The notes under the pieces are model-generated. The model made no database searches, was not told the DNA's origin, and saw only the letters and a list, made by a program, of their open reading frames with translations. The position numbers and the translations under genes were made by a program. 64,000 nucleotides of DNA, from positions 459,126 through 523,125 of the forward strand of contig NZ_RJVA01000011.1 in assembly GCF_003751385.1 (NCBI RefSeq), in the 5' to 3' direction. This DNA comes from Desulfosoma caldarium (lineage in GTDB: Bacteria; Desulfobacterota; Syntrophobacteria; Syntrophobacterales; DSM-9756). Positions 16,823 to 29,056 of the stretch are shown here, one piece after another; positions within the stretch are counted from its first letter, which is position 1, and each line of letters opens with the position of its first letter.

Positions 16823-18403
16823 ATGGATGAGAGGATCTTTACCGACGCGGATCTGAAACAAATGCAGGAGTTGGGGATCTCCTTGTGGGAAGTGGAACGG
16901 CAATTGGCCCTTTTTGAAAGGAGAAAGATTACCCTTGAGCTCCACCGGCCGTGCACTGTAGGGGATGGCATCTTCAGGGTGGATGCCCATATGGTCGAGA
17001 TGTGTGAAGATGCCTACAAGAAAGGTCTTCAAAGAGGGCGTTTCATAAAATTCGTGCCGGCGTCCGGAGCGGCCACGCGCATGTTTCAGGATCTTTACGC
17101 CGTGCTGGGCCGGAATCCGGTTCCCGATCTGCCGAGCCTCGAAGAACAGGCGGGCTCCGGGGATGCCTCGGCGCAAAGGGTGCGGACCTTTTTCGCCCAT
17201 GTGCGCCGCTTTCCTTTTGTCGACGCCTGGCGGGACGCCATGGCGCAATTGGGAGCCGATCTGGACGCGGACCTTCAGGCCGGAAGAATCGACAGAGCCC
17301 TTCGGGTTTTACTGACTCCGCAAGGGCTGGATTTGGGGCGCCTTCCCAAGGCGCTCATTCCCTTTCACCGCTACGACGACGGGCCGCGCACAGCCCTGGA
17401 AGAACACCTCGCGGAAGCCGCAGGGTACGTGCGCATGCCCAACGGCCTGTGTCCCCTTCACTTCACCGTGAGTCCCGAACACGAAGAGCGCTTCCTGCAA
17501 CACATCGCGGAGGTGCGACCTCGTCACGAAGCCCTGTGGGATTGTTCCTTTCAGATCACTTTGTCCCAACAAAGTTCCGCTACAGACACCATCGCCGTCG
17601 ATGAAAACAACCGGCCGTTTCGAGACGCTTCAGGCCGACTGTTGTTTCGGCCCGCAGGCCACGGTGCTTTACTTCAGAACCTGAACCGGCTCCAAGGTGA
17701 CCTCATTTTTATCAAGAACATCGACAACGTGGTGCCCGATGCGCTCAAGGACGAAACATGGCGATGGAAAAGGATTTTGGGCGGATTCCTCATTATCATT
17801 CAGGAACGCATTCATCGGCATATCAAGGCGCTGCGCCACAAGTTGTCGTCGGAAACGGTGGATCAGGCGCGGCGCTTTATTCAGACAACCTTTTGGGGAG
17901 GCACCTGTGCCATCGGAGGGGCTTTAGTGGCGCAAAGGGATCTGCTCCTGCATGTGCTCGACCGGCCCATTCGCGTCTGCGGTATGGTGCGCAATGTGGG
18001 AGAACCCGGTGGAGGGCCTTTCTGGGTCTGGGATCGGGAAGGGCGCCTCACCTGCCAGATCGTGGAAAAGGCGCAAGTGGACATGAGTGACCCAAAGCAG
18101 CGGGCGGTGTGGGAACGCGCGACCCACTTCAACCCGGTGGATTTGGTGTGCGCCGTGCGCGATGCGGACGGCAATCCCTACGACCTCATGCGCTATCGAG
18201 ACCCGGATGCCGTCATCATCACCACAAAATCCCAAAACGGCCGTCCCCTCAAGGCCCTGGAATTACCCGGGCTATGGAACGGGTCCATGGCCATGTGGAA
18301 CACAATTTTTGTGGAAGTGCCCTCTAAGACTTTCAATCCCGTTAAAACCGTTCTGGACCTGTTGCGGCCGGAACATCAACCCAAGGAGGCTACCGGGGAA
18401 TGA
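16823..18403 (+). CDS. DUF4301-family protein
   Basis: A 526-residue protein with FIKFVPASGAATRMFQDL near residue 80 and later FFWGGTCAIGG-like, LITTKSQNGRPLKALELPGL and LWNGSMAMWNTIFVEVP segments. These match the DUF4301 family seen in Bacteroidetes and delta-type proteobacteria. The PASGAATRM stretch resembles a nucleotide-sugar pyrophosphorylase-like loop, but the reaction is unknown. ATG 16823 is preceded by GGAGGACGGGTGA. It lies 54 nt upstream of the sigma-54 activator and may share its transcript. Confidence 0.75.
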   Translation: MDERIFTDADLKQMQELGISLWEVERQLALFERRKITLELHRPCTVGDGIFRVDAHMVEMCEDAYKKGLQRGRFIKFVPASGAATRMFQDLYAVLGRNPVPDLPSLEEQAGSGDASAQRVRTFFAHVRRFPFVDAWRDAMAQLGADLDADLQAGRIDRALRVLLTPQGLDLGRLPKALIPFHRYDDGPRTALEEHLAEAAGYVRMPNGLCPLHFTVSPEHEERFLQHIAEVRPRHEALWDCSFQITLSQQSSATDTIAVDENNRPFRDASGRLLFRPAGHGALLQNLNRLQGDLIFIKNIDNVVPDALKDETWRWKRILGGFLIIIQERIHRHIKALRHKLSSETVDQARRFIQTTFWGGTCAIGGALVAQRDLLLHVLDRPIRVCGMVRNVGEPGGGPFWVWDREGRLTCQIVEKAQVDMSDPKQRAVWERATHFNPVDLVCAVRDADGNPYDLMRYRDPDAVIITTKSQNGRPLKALELPGLWNGSMAMWNTIFVEVPSKTFNPVKTVLDLLRPEHQPKEATGE

Positions 18404-18457
18404 GCCAATGGCGGCATCCTTGGCTTCAAAGCTTCTTAAGACGCATGACGTGCAGGC

Positions 18458-20005
18458 ATGAACGAAAAATATAGCCTAAAAGAACTTAGAGCCCTGCACC
18501 AGGTGGCCCGCATGCTGGCCCGCCCCGACGACATCAAGGAACAGTTTCAGGGCGTGCTAGCGGTGCTCAGCGAACAGTTGGGCATGCAGCGCGGCATGAT
18601 TTCCATTTTGGACCACAAGACCGGCGAAGCCTGGCTGGACGTGGCGCGCGGAGTGGATGTGCATGCGGGCAGCGTCATCTATCGGCCTGGAGAAGGCATT
18701 ACGGGCAAGGTGGCCCAAACGGGTCGCCCCATGGCCATCGCGGACCTGGGCGAAGAAGCCCATTTTTTGGATCGCACCGGGGCCCGCAAAAAGCTCAACC
18801 GCAAGGAACTGGCTTTCTTGTGCGTGCCCATTTTTCATCAAGGGCGCGTGGTGGGTGTCCTTTCCGTGGACAAGCTGAGCCGCGACGTGGAGGATCTGGC
18901 TCGAGAAGTCGAACTGCTCAAGGCGGTGGCGGAACTGCTGGGCAAGGTGGTCCATTTTCGTGCCGTGGAAGAAGAAAACCGAAGGCTACGCGGCATGCTG
19001 GCCGAGGCGCGCCGGCCCAAAACGCAGATTCTGGGGCGATCCAAGGAAATTCGGGATGTGCTGCTTCTCATCGACCAGGTGGCGGACACCAACACCACGG
19101 TGCTGGTTCAAGGCGAAACGGGCACGGGCAAGGAACTGGTAGCCAAAGCCATTCACGACAACAGCTCAAGAGCTTCCGGACCGCTGGTTCGGGTTAATTG
19201 CGCCGCCATGCCGGACACGCTTTTAGAAAGCGAATTGTTTGGCCACGAAAAAGGGGCCTTTACCGGTGCGGTGGCGCGGCGCAAGGGCCGATTTGAAGAG
19301 GCGCAAGGAGGCACCATCTTTCTCGATGAAGTGGGGGAATTGTCTCCGGTAGCCCAAGCCAAACTGCTGCGCGTGCTGCAGGAAAGGGAATTTCAACCCC
19401 TGGGTTCTTCTCGCGTGGTCAAGGTGGATGTGCGGGTGGTGGCCGCCACCAACAAGGACCTGGAGCGGGAAACGGCCCATGGCGGGTTTCGCTCGGACCT
19501 CTACTACCGCCTGAACGTTTTTCCCATCTTCCTGCCGCCTCTGCGGGATCGAGGGCCCGACATTTTGCTTCTGGCCGATTATTTCGTCCAAAAATATGCC
19601 CAGATTCTGGGCAAGTCCGTCAACCGCATTTCCACGCCGGCCATCGACCTTTTGATGGCCTATCACTGGCCCGGCAACGTGCGTGAACTGGAAAACTGCA
19701 TCGAACGCGCCGTGGTGCTGGCCACCGGCGATGCCATCGAAGCGCGCCATCTGCCCCCCACACTGCAGATGAAACCCGTGGAACTGCAAAGGCAGTCCCG
19801 AGGCAAGCTGGAAGCTCTGGTGGGCGCCTTTGAACGGGACATTCTCCTCGAAGCCCTCAAGGACGCTCGAGGCAACCAGGCCCAAGTGGCCCGGCTTTTG
19901 GGAACAACCAAGAGAATCGTCCAGTACAAGATTCGCAAATACGGCATTGACCCTCGGCGTTTCATGGATCGAAGACGTGCCTTCGAAGAGGATACGCAGG
20001 CATGA
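18458..20005 (+). CDS. NifA/NtrC-type sigma-54-dependent transcriptional activator with GAF domain
   Basis: A 515-residue activator. Residues about 20-170 form a GAF sensor domain ([37 protein letters not shown]). Residues 190-425 are the AAA+ domain with Walker A GETGTGKE, the sigma-54 contact loop [15 protein letters not shown] and Walker [13 protein letters not shown]. The C-terminus carries a Fis-type HTH ([20 protein letters not shown]). There is no receiver domain, so control is by GAF ligand or PII contact, as in NifA. Its neighbours nadE, glnB, glnD and glnA suggest nitrogen control, and glnA has a sigma-54 promoter. Which genes it drives is inference. Confidence 0.88.
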   Translation: MNEKYSLKELRALHQVARMLARPDDIKEQFQGVLAVLSEQLGMQRGMISILDHKTGEAWLDVARGVDVHAGSVIYRPGEGITGKVAQTGRPMAIADLGEEAHFLDRTGARKKLNRKELAFLCVPIFHQGRVVGVLSVDKLSRDVEDLAREVELLKAVAELLGKVVHFRAVEEENRRLRGMLAEARRPKTQILGRSKEIRDVLLLIDQVADTNTTVLVQGETGTGKELVAKAIHDNSSRASGPLVRVNCAAMPDTLLESELFGHEKGAFTGAVARRKGRFEEAQGGTIFLDEVGELSPVAQAKLLRVLQEREFQPLGSSRVVKVDVRVVAATNKDLERETAHGGFRSDLYYRLNVFPIFLPPLRDRGPDILLLADYFVQKYAQILGKSVNRISTPAIDLLMAYHWPGNVRELENCIERAVVLATGDAIEARHLPPTLQMKPVELQRQSRGKLEALVGAFERDILLEALKDARGNQAQVARLLGTTKRIVQYKIRKYGIDPRRFMDRRRAFEEDTQA

Positions 20006-20124
20006 TGCGCGGGGGTAGCTGAAAATGCCATAAGCTTTGCCTCCCCAAGAAAAGGCTGCCCTTAAGAAAGGCTGGGGGTGACGATTGGGTTTACGGCCTT
20101 TTTGGTGCGCGGGATGGTCGGTTC

Positions 20125-22109
<1,985 letters not shown>

Positions 22110-22327
22110 AAGAACGGGCCATGTTTTTCCGTGAAAAACGGGCGGCGGACCGTCCCAAAGCCTGGGCGTGCCTGTAACCTGGGAAAGCGGCGCAAGCCAC
22201 GATACGGTTTCCTGCCATGGGCGCTTGCACCGCGCCAACCCCACAGGGGGCGCTTACGAGGAAGTTTTTGGCACGTTTCGTTCAACGGTCAAGGCAGCGC
22301 ACGAGCCTGTCGTGAAATGGATACTTC

Positions 22328-24934
22328 ATGAACTGCGACAATCTGGTGCAACTTCGCAAGGATTTTCAAGAATCGTGTGCCCGTGATGTTCCGGGGGTCA
22401 TGGCGGCTCGCACCTATGCCACGCGGTTTCTTGAAGAACTTCGCCGGCACATGACCGCATTGGCGGCGGCTTCTGCCGATGGCTGGTGCGCCGCCGCGGT
22501 GGGAGGCTTTGGCCGAGGTCAGCTCAGCTTTGCCTCTGACCTGGACCTGGTCTTTCTTCATCGACGCCGCCTGCCGTCCCATTTGGAAGCCTGGATTCGG
22601 CAACTGATTCCCAGCCTCTGGGATGCCGGCTTTGAAGTGGGCCACATGGTCACATCCCCCAAGGACTTGAAAAACCTCATGCGACAGGACTTCACTGCTC
22701 AGACCACATTCATGGAAGCCGCCCTGGCCGGAGGGGATGCAGAGTTTTACCGCCGATGGCGTAAAGAATTTCTCGCGGGTTTTTCGCAAACCAAGCGCGC
22801 CCGGTTTCTGGTAAACCTTCGCGAATATCGAAAGGCCCGCTACAGCCGCTACGGCGAAAGCAGTTACCTTCTGGAACCGCATCTCAAGGAAGGTGTGGGA
22901 AGCCTGCGGGACATTCACACCATTCGGTGGATGGGGGTAATGTTCCTGGGCACTCCGTCCGTGTCCGCCCTAAAAGATGCCGGCTGGCTTTCTTCGGAAG
23001 AAGCCCTCTGGCTGGAACAGGCGGAAGACTTTTTGTGGCGTGTGCGCCTTCAAATGCATTACCTGAATGGCAAGCGTCAGGACCGGCTTCTCATGGTTGA
23101 CCAGGAAATCCTGGCTAAACGCCTGGGCTTTTTGGACGGTACGGAAGGCAGCGCCGTGGAAGCCTTTATGCGCCTGTACTATCGACACACGGCCCGCATT
23201 CGGCGCATCACCGGCTTTCTTCTGGACCGCCTCAGCCACGAAACTCGAAAGCGGCGCCGTTTTTCCAGGCATCGAAGGACCGTGCTTCCCGGACCGTTTC
23301 TTCTGGAAGACAACCACCTGTCCTTCATGGAACCAGAACGCATTCCGGAAAGGCCTGATTGGCTCATGACCCTCTTTTGGGAAGCCGCTAAAAGGGGCGC
23401 CCACTTCCATCATCAGACCGGGCGTATTGTTAGGGAAAACCTTTCGGCTGTCACCGACGCCGTGCGGTCTCATCCCGACGTGGTGGCCAAATTCTTTGAT
23501 ATTTTGCTCCATGCCGGCCGGGCCTTTGCGGTGCTGCGCGTCATGATGGAAACGGGATTTCTGCAGGCCTTTATTCCGGAACTGGCGTCGGTGCGCTACC
23601 GCGTGCAGCACGACCTCTATCACCTCTACACCGTGGACGAACATTTGCTGCGCACCGTGCGGGAAATGCACCGCCTGGAACAGGGACTGCCGTCACTGGA
23701 ACCGCAGGTGGATTACCGGCATCTTTTTCAAAACCTTCCACATCGGCGCGTTCTGTACCTGGCCGCCTTGCTGCATGACGTGGGCAAAGGGCAGGGCAAA
23801 AACCATTCGGTGCGTGGCGCCGAAATGAGCCGAGCCATTGCGGAGCGCTTGGGTCTGCAGGAGGAAGAAAAGACTTTGCTCGAATTCCTCATTCGGCACC
23901 ATCTGCTGTTGCCCGAAACGGCATTAAAGCGCGACCTGAGTGACGAAAAACCCATTGTGCGTTGTGCCATGCAGATCGGTAGCCGAACAAAGCTAAAGCT
24001 TCTCTACCTTTTAGCCGTGGCGGATTCTCGGGCCACCGGTCCGGGCGCCTGGAACACCTGGCGCGCTTCGCTCATGGACGAACTTTACGGCAAAGTGGAT
24101 CGCGTCCTTCTGCGCGGCGAATGGCAGGCGGAAGACGTGACCCAAATGGTGGATGCCCTGCAGGCGGAGGTGCTTGCCCTCTGCGATGCAGACCTCAGAC
24201 CCGCCATAGGGCGCTGGCTGGAAAACCTTTCTTTGCGCTACCTTCTTTCCCAGACGCCCTACGACATGGTGCGCCATTTCGCCATGGAAAGGGAGGTGCC
24301 CCACAAGGGGCTCGTTTTGGAAGCCCGTCCCCTGGAAGGGGAACTGTGGCAGGTGACCACGGCCTGCCGGGATCGGCCCGGGCTGTTTGCCACCATCACG
24401 GGCGTGCTCTGGCTGCACGGCCTGAACATTCTCTCGGCCGACATCTACACGCGATCTTCAGGCATCGCCTTGGACATTCTCATCGTGGAAGATGTGCCGG
24501 ACCCTCTACACCCGGAAGAAACATGGCGCCGCGTGCAAAACGACCTCTCCCGTTGCGTTCAGGACCCGGACAACCTCACGGTTCTCACGGCCAAACACCG
24601 ACCTCCCATGCCTCGAAAATGCGTCTTGGGCCCGAGAAAACCCGACCGCGTGGTGCTGGATGAAAGCGCGTCCGACTTTTACACGGTCATCGAAGTCTAC
24701 ACCTGGGATCGCCCCGGCGTGCTCCATGCCGTCACCCAGACCCTGTACAAACTTGGCCTCACGATTCAGCTTGCCAAAATTTCCACCCCTGGAGCCCAGG
24801 TGGTCGACGTCTTTTATGTGACCGATCTGGAGGGGGCCAAGATTCAGGATCCTGAAAAACACCGCCTCATCGAAGAACGTCTTCTGGCCTGCCTGCGCTC
24901 CTGGGATGTTCCTCGGGCTAGGGGGGAGGTGTGA
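22328..24934 (+). CDS. glnD: PII uridylyltransferase / uridylyl-removing enzyme
   Basis: 868 residues, usual for the family. An N-terminal nucleotidyltransferase domain has GGFGRGQLSFASDLDLVFLH (residues about 58-77, catalytic DLD). The middle carries the HD hydrolase domain with ALLHDVGKGQGKNH. Two C-terminal ACT domains (near RDRPGLFATITGVLW and WDRPGVLHAVTQTLYK) sense glutamine. It uridylylates PII when glutamine is low and reverses this when it is high. It is separated from glnB by 218 nt in which nothing was recognised. The stop codon lies inside the first unit of the heptamer repeat array. Confidence 0.94.
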   Translation: MNCDNLVQLRKDFQESCARDVPGVMAARTYATRFLEELRRHMTALAAASADGWCAAAVGGFGRGQLSFASDLDLVFLHRRRLPSHLEAWIRQLIPSLWDAGFEVGHMVTSPKDLKNLMRQDFTAQTTFMEAALAGGDAEFYRRWRKEFLAGFSQTKRARFLVNLREYRKARYSRYGESSYLLEPHLKEGVGSLRDIHTIRWMGVMFLGTPSVSALKDAGWLSSEEALWLEQAEDFLWRVRLQMHYLNGKRQDRLLMVDQEILAKRLGFLDGTEGSAVEAFMRLYYRHTARIRRITGFLLDRLSHETRKRRRFSRHRRTVLPGPFLLEDNHLSFMEPERIPERPDWLMTLFWEAAKRGAHFHHQTGRIVRENLSAVTDAVRSHPDVVAKFFDILLHAGRAFAVLRVMMETGFLQAFIPELASVRYRVQHDLYHLYTVDEHLLRTVREMHRLEQGLPSLEPQVDYRHLFQNLPHRRVLYLAALLHDVGKGQGKNHSVRGAEMSRAIAERLGLQEEEKTLLEFLIRHHLLLPETALKRDLSDEKPIVRCAMQIGSRTKLKLLYLLAVADSRATGPGAWNTWRASLMDELYGKVDRVLLRGEWQAEDVTQMVDALQAEVLALCDADLRPAIGRWLENLSLRYLLSQTPYDMVRHFAMEREVPHKGLVLEARPLEGELWQVTTACRDRPGLFATITGVLWLHGLNILSADIYTRSSGIALDILIVEDVPDPLHPEETWRRVQNDLSRCVQDPDNLTVLTAKHRPPMPRKCVLGPRKPDRVVLDESASDFYTVIEVYTWDRPGVLHAVTQTLYKLGLTIQLAKISTPGAQVVDVFYVTDLEGAKIQDPEKHRLIEERLLACLRSWDVPRARGEV

Positions 24935-25084
24935 ATCGTGAATCGTGAATCGTAAATCGTGAATCGTGAATCGTGAATCGTAAATCGTGAATCGTAAATC
25001 GTGAATCGTGAATTGTGAGGCGTGAATCGTGAATTGTGAATTGTGAATTGTGAATTGTGAATTGTGAATTGTGAATTGTGAGGC
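24931..25084. repeat. 22-unit tandem heptamer array GTGAATC
   Basis: Twenty-two uninterrupted 7-bp units from GTGAATC to GTGAGGC. Variants are GTAAATC (4th, 8th and 10th) and a block of GTGAATT (12th and 15th-21st), with GTGAGGC at units 13 and 22. The glnD stop TGA is part of unit 1. The variant blocks suggest stepwise slippage expansion. A 7-bp unit is not a multiple of three, so length change would shift any frame through it; here it follows the stop codon. Confidence 0.95.
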
Positions 25085-25342
25085 GAAAGGCGTGAATGGT
25101 GGGGTGGGGAGGGAAAGTCATGAGAAGGAGGTTTTGGGGTAAGGGGCACGCGTCGGAGAGGGCGAGAAGGCCCGGAGAATGCGCTGTGGGGGCTGGGTGC
25201 TGGGCCAAGCCGAGCCGGGTGGGGATGACACGTGACAAAATTGTGCTTCGCAGGCGAGGGCGAGGTTACGAAATGACAATCTTGTCTCATGCTATAGGGC
25301 GAAAAGGGCAGGAACGGCGAAAAAAGGGCCGGCTTCAAAACA
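25085..25342. other. glnD-glnA intergenic
   Basis: No gene is credible; the only open frame has unlikely composition. The stretch leads into the sigma-54 promoter and may hold activator sites, but no clear inverted repeat of the NtrC type was found by eye. Confidence 0.4.
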
Positions 25343-25358
25343 TGGCCTGAAAATTGCC
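25343..25358 (+). promoter_or_regulatory. Sigma-54 (-24/-12) promoter of glnA
   Basis: TGGCCTGAAAATTGCC matches the TGGCACG-N4-TTGC pattern, with GG at 25344-25345 and GC at 25356-25357 exactly 12 bases apart (start to start). It lies 58 nt before the glnA start, giving a short leader. The NifA/NtrC-type activator gene 7 kb upstream would be a fitting partner. Confidence 0.75.
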
Positions 25359-25415
25359 TCGCTCCACGAGGGACGGAAAACTTGACTCACCTTTTACGCA
25401 GAAGGAGGACAGTGC

Positions 25416-26828
25416 ATGACCCCCGAGGAAGTTTTAGCATTTGCCAAGGAACACAATGCCCAGATGGTGGATTTACGCTTTCTGGATTTTCCTGGTATTT
25501 GGCAGCACTTCACGATGCCCATCCATGAACTTGATGCATCGTCCTTTGAAGACGGCTTCGGTTTCGACGCGTCCAGCATTCGAGGGTGGCAGCCTATCAA
25601 CGCCAGTGATATGCTGGTCATTCCCGACCCGGACACGGCCGTCATGGACCCTTTCTTTCAGGTGCCCACGCTAACTCTCATCTGCAACATTGTGGATCCG
25701 GTGACGAAGGAACGCTACACCCGGGACCCTCGCTACATCGCTCACAAGGCTGAATCGTACCTTCGGTTCACGGGCATCGGCGATACGGCCTATTTCGGTC
25801 CGGAGGCGGAATTTTTCATCTTTGATGACATTCGTTACGCGTCTGCGGCCCACTACGGCTACTACTTCATCGATTCCGAGGAAGGCATTTGGAATAGCGG
25901 TCGAGAAGAGAATCCCAACCTAGGCTACAAGCCGCGCCACAAAGAAGGCTATTTTCCCGTGCCGCCCACCGACGCGTTGCAGGACATTCGCACGGAAATG
26001 GTGCTCATGATGCAGCAGGTAGGGATTGAGGTGGAATGTCACCATCACGAAGTGGCCACGGCGGGTCAAGCGGAAATCGACATGCGTTTTGCGCCCTTGG
26101 TCAAGATGGGCGATCAGCTCATGTGGTTTAAGTACATCATCAAAAATGTGGCCCGCAAGCACAAGAAAACCGTGACTTTCATGCCCAAGCCACTTTTTGG
26201 GGACAACGGCTCGGGCATGCATACGCACTTGAGTCTCTGGAAGGACGGCACACCCTTGTTTGCCGGAGATCGCTACGCGGGCTTGAGTGAAATGGCGCTG
26301 CACGCCGTGGGCGGCATTTTGCGCCATGCGGCGGCCCTGTGCGCCTTCACCAATCCTACGACCAACTCTTACAAGAGGCTGGTGCCCGGCTACGAAGCGC
26401 CGGTGAACCTGGCCTATTCCAGCCGAAACCGCAGTGCCTCCATTCGCATTCCCATGTACTCGCCGTCACCCAAGGCGAAACGCATCGAAATTCGCTTTCC
26501 CGATCCGTCCTGCAACGGCTACCTCGCCTTCAGTGCCCTGCTCATGGCCGCCCTGGACGGCATCGAAAACCGCATCGATCCCGGCGAACCTTTGGACAAG
26601 GACATCTACGCCCTGAGCCCCGAAGAACTGGCCAACGTGCCGTCCACGCCGGGCTCTTTGGAGGAAGCCTTAAAGGCTCTGGAAAACGATCACGACTTTC
26701 TGCTCAAAGGCGATGTGTTCACGGAAGACGTCATCGCCAAATGGCTGGAATACAAGCGTTCCAACGAAGTGGACCCGGTGCGGTTGCGCCCGCACCCGTA
26801 CGAATTCATGCTCTACTTCGACATCTAA
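25416..26828 (+). CDS. glnA: Glutamine synthetase type I
   Basis: A 470-residue enzyme that makes glutamine from glutamate, ammonia and ATP. It shows the [13 protein letters not shown] segment, the metal ligands in [11 protein letters not shown] and [14 protein letters not shown], the ATP-site [17 protein letters not shown], and [17 protein letters not shown]. The adenylylation tyrosine region [12 protein letters not shown] is present, so GlnE-type control is possible. ATG 25416 is preceded by AGAAGGAGGAC. It is transcribed singly from a sigma-54 promoter and faces the trp operon. Confidence 0.95.
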   Translation: MTPEEVLAFAKEHNAQMVDLRFLDFPGIWQHFTMPIHELDASSFEDGFGFDASSIRGWQPINASDMLVIPDPDTAVMDPFFQVPTLTLICNIVDPVTKERYTRDPRYIAHKAESYLRFTGIGDTAYFGPEAEFFIFDDIRYASAAHYGYYFIDSEEGIWNSGREENPNLGYKPRHKEGYFPVPPTDALQDIRTEMVLMMQQVGIEVECHHHEVATAGQAEIDMRFAPLVKMGDQLMWFKYIIKNVARKHKKTVTFMPKPLFGDNGSGMHTHLSLWKDGTPLFAGDRYAGLSEMALHAVGGILRHAAALCAFTNPTTNSYKRLVPGYEAPVNLAYSSRNRSASIRIPMYSPSPKAKRIEIRFPDPSCNGYLAFSALLMAALDGIENRIDPGEPLDKDIYALSPEELANVPSTPGSLEEALKALENDHDFLLKGDVFTEDVIAKWLEYKRSNEVDPVRLRPHPYEFMLYFDI

Positions 26829-26918
26829 ACGGCCCGGCCCCTTCCTTTTTAACCGCCATTTCCCTCTTCCGCTGCCCACTCCCCTGCAAGGGGGAGCGGG
26901 GGATCTTCACCCGCTTCA

Positions 26919-26940
26919 GGGACGGCCTTTCGGTCGTCCC
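26919..26940. terminator. Hairpin between convergent glnA and trpA
   Basis: GGGACGGCC-TTTC-GGTCGTCCC forms a 9-bp stem with one G-T pair. A second hairpin CTCCCC/GGGGAG lies at 26879-26896. Neither has a strong T-tract, so a bidirectional or Rho-assisted terminator is the modest interpretation. Confidence 0.4.
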
Positions 26941-27011
26941 GACCCGTTTAGGGCTTGTTCTATACAACTCCAGATGGTGACGGATGCCTCGGTGCCGTGA
27001 AGTCCAAGATC

Positions 27012-27809
27012 TCAGATGCGGGTGGCGGCTTTAAGGGTTTGAACGTAGCGGCCCAAGCGCTCGGGAAGATCCGGCGCCGTCAGGTTTTCTTCGATGAGCC
27101 GCTCAAAGGCACTGCCCACCACGGCGCCGTCGGCCGTTCGGCACACGGCGCGCACATGTTCCGGCTGAGAGATGCCAAAGCCAACACAGACCGGAAGGGA
27201 GCTCACCTGTTTGAGGCGGGCGGCCGTGGCCGAAACTTCCTGGAGATTCAAGCCGGCGCTTCCCGTGACCCCCGTCATGGAGACGAGATACAGGAATCCG
27301 GATGCATCGCTGGCAATGGCGGCCATGCGATCCTGGGGTGTGGTGGGCGCCACGAGCCGAATGAAATCCAAGTGGTTTCCGGACCATTGGTCCAGGAATT
27401 CCTTGGATTCTTCCGGAGGCAAATCCACCACGAGCACGGCGTCGGCCCCGCAGCGCACGCTGTGCTCGTAGAATCGTGCCCCTCCCATGGCCAAGATGGG
27501 ATTGTAGTAACTGAAGATGACCACCGGAATGTCGCTCCACTGGCGCAGCGTTCGGCACATGTCCAGGGTTTTCTCAAGGGTCATGCCGTGCGAGAGTGCG
27601 CGGGCCGAGGAACGTTGAATGACAGGGCCGTCGGCCGTAGGGTCGGAAAAGGGAACGCCCAGCTCAAGTATATCCACGCCCGCATCGGTCATGGCTCGAA
27701 GCAGGCCGATCGACGTCTCCGGATTCGGATCTCCTGCCGTGACAAAACCCACGAGAGCCCCTTCGTTTTTGTCTTTGAGTGTCTGAAACACCTGTTGCAA
27801 TCGACGCAT
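27012..27809 (-). CDS. trpA: Tryptophan synthase alpha subunit
   Basis: 265 residues, TIM barrel. It has FVTAGDPN, the catalytic Glu and Asp in ILELGVPFSDPTADGPVIQR, and VCVGFGIS followed by GAVVGSAF for phosphate binding. It cleaves indoleglycerol phosphate to indole, passed to TrpB. ATG 27809 has AGGAAAGG 8 nt upstream. It is the last gene of the minus-strand trp operon, 14 nt after trpB. Confidence 0.95.
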   Translation of the reverse strand: MRRLQQVFQTLKDKNEGALVGFVTAGDPNPETSIGLLRAMTDAGVDILELGVPFSDPTADGPVIQRSSARALSHGMTLEKTLDMCRTLRQWSDIPVVIFSYYNPILAMGGARFYEHSVRCGADAVLVVDLPPEESKEFLDQWSGNHLDFIRLVAPTTPQDRMAAIASDASGFLYLVSMTGVTGSAGLNLQEVSATAARLKQVSSLPVCVGFGISQPEHVRAVCRTADGAVVGSAFERLIEENLTAPDLPERLGRYVQTLKAATRI

Positions 27810-27823
27810 GGTTTGCACCTTTC

Positions 27824-29056
27824 CTAGAGATCCTTGAAGACGATGCCCAAGTCCTTGTCGCCTCGGCCCGAAAGATTAACGATGAGGATGTCATCGGGCG
27901 ATCCCTGGGCCGCTTCCTTCATGGCGTGCGCCACAGCATGAGCACTTTCCAGAGCCGGAATGATCCCTTCCAGAACAGACAAGGTGCGAAAAGCTTCCAG
28001 GGCTTCTTCATCCGTCACGGAAACATAGCGAGCCCGGCCGCTGTCCTTGAGCCACGCATGTTCGGGACCCACGCCCGGGTAATCCAATCCGGCCGAAATG
28101 GAATGGGCTTCAAGAATCTGTCCGTGACCATCCTGAAGGACGTAGGACTTGGAACCGTGCAGCACGCCGAGGGATCCGGCACCCAAAGTGGCGGCATGTT
28201 TTCCCGTTTCGATGCCTTTGCCGGCGGCTTCCACGCCGATCATGGCCACGGGATCCTGAAGAAATGGATAAAAGAGGCCCATGGCATTGCTGCCGCCCCC
28301 CACACAGGCGATGAGCGCCTGGGGAAGGCGGCCTTCTCGATCCAAAATCTGGCGGCGGGCTTCATCGCCGATGACGCGTTGAAAATCCCGAACCATGGTC
28401 GGGTACGGATGCGGTCCGGCCACGGATCCAATGACGTAAAAGGTGTCGCGCACGGCACTCACCCAGTAGCGCATGGCTTCGTTCATGGCATCCTTGAGGG
28501 TCCCCGTGCCTGAAGCCACGGGAATGACCTGAGCGCCCAACAGTTCCATGCGGCGCACATTGGGGGCTTGGCGTTTCACGTCTTCGGTGCCCATGAAGAC
28601 GCGGCATTCCATACCAAAAAGGGCAGCCGCCGTAGCGGTGGCTACGCCGTGCTGGCCCGCACCCGTTTCCGCGATGACTTTGGTCTTGCCCATGCGCTGC
28701 GCCAACAACACTTGCCCCAGCGTGTTGTTGATCTTGTGGGCGCCGGTGTGGGCCAGGTCTTCCCGTTTGAGATAGATGAGCGCGCCGCCGCAATGGGCGG
28801 AAAGGCGCCGCGCTTTGTAAAGGGGCGTAGGACGACCTGCGTAGTCGTGAAGCAGCCTTTGAAAGGATTCGTGAAAAAGAGGGTCCCTTCGCGCGTCGTT
28901 GTAGGCCGCTTCCAGTTCCAGTAGCGCCGGCATGAGGGTTTCCGCCACGTAGCGGCCGCCGTAGGGGCCGAAATGGCCTCGAGCGTCCGGCATAGGTTCT
29001 TGGACCTGGGGCGTGGATGGGGCTTGGGCGCCAATCACGGCTGAGATTGGATTCAT
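27824..29056 (-). CDS. trpB: Tryptophan synthase beta subunit
   Basis: 410 residues with the PLP lysine in [33 protein letters not shown], and the phosphate loop [10 protein letters not shown]. The [12 protein letters not shown] segment marks the TrpB1 type that pairs with TrpA. ATG 29056 has AGGAGGT 8 nt upstream and overlaps the trpF stop (ATGA). Confidence 0.95.
   Translation of the reverse strand: MNPISAVIGAQAPSTPQVQEPMPDARGHFGPYGGRYVAETLMPALLELEAAYNDARRDPLFHESFQRLLHDYAGRPTPLYKARRLSAHCGGALIYLKREDLAHTGAHKINNTLGQVLLAQRMGKTKVIAETGAGQHGVATATAAALFGMECRVFMGTEDVKRQAPNVRRMELLGAQVIPVASGTGTLKDAMNEAMRYWVSAVRDTFYVIGSVAGPHPYPTMVRDFQRVIGDEARRQILDREGRLPQALIACVGGGSNAMGLFYPFLQDPVAMIGVEAAGKGIETGKHAATLGAGSLGVLHGSKSYVLQDGHGQILEAHSISAGLDYPGVGPEHAWLKDSGRARYVSVTDEEALEAFRTLSVLEGIIPALESAHAVAHAMKEAAQGSPDDILIVNLSGRGDKDLGIVFKDL

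Noticed and set aside
18410..18440. Sigma-54-like TGGCGGCATCCTTGGC before the activator gene
   Set aside because: The -12 element reads TTGGC, so the GC is one base out of register.
24931..25084. CRISPR array
   Set aside because: The repeats are contiguous 7-mers without spacers.
24925..25338. Minus-strand frames through the heptamer array with a periodic His-Asp-Ser-Arg-Phe-Thr peptide
   Set aside because: The periodicity is only the 7-bp DNA repeat read in three frames; there is no ribosome site or conserved flank.
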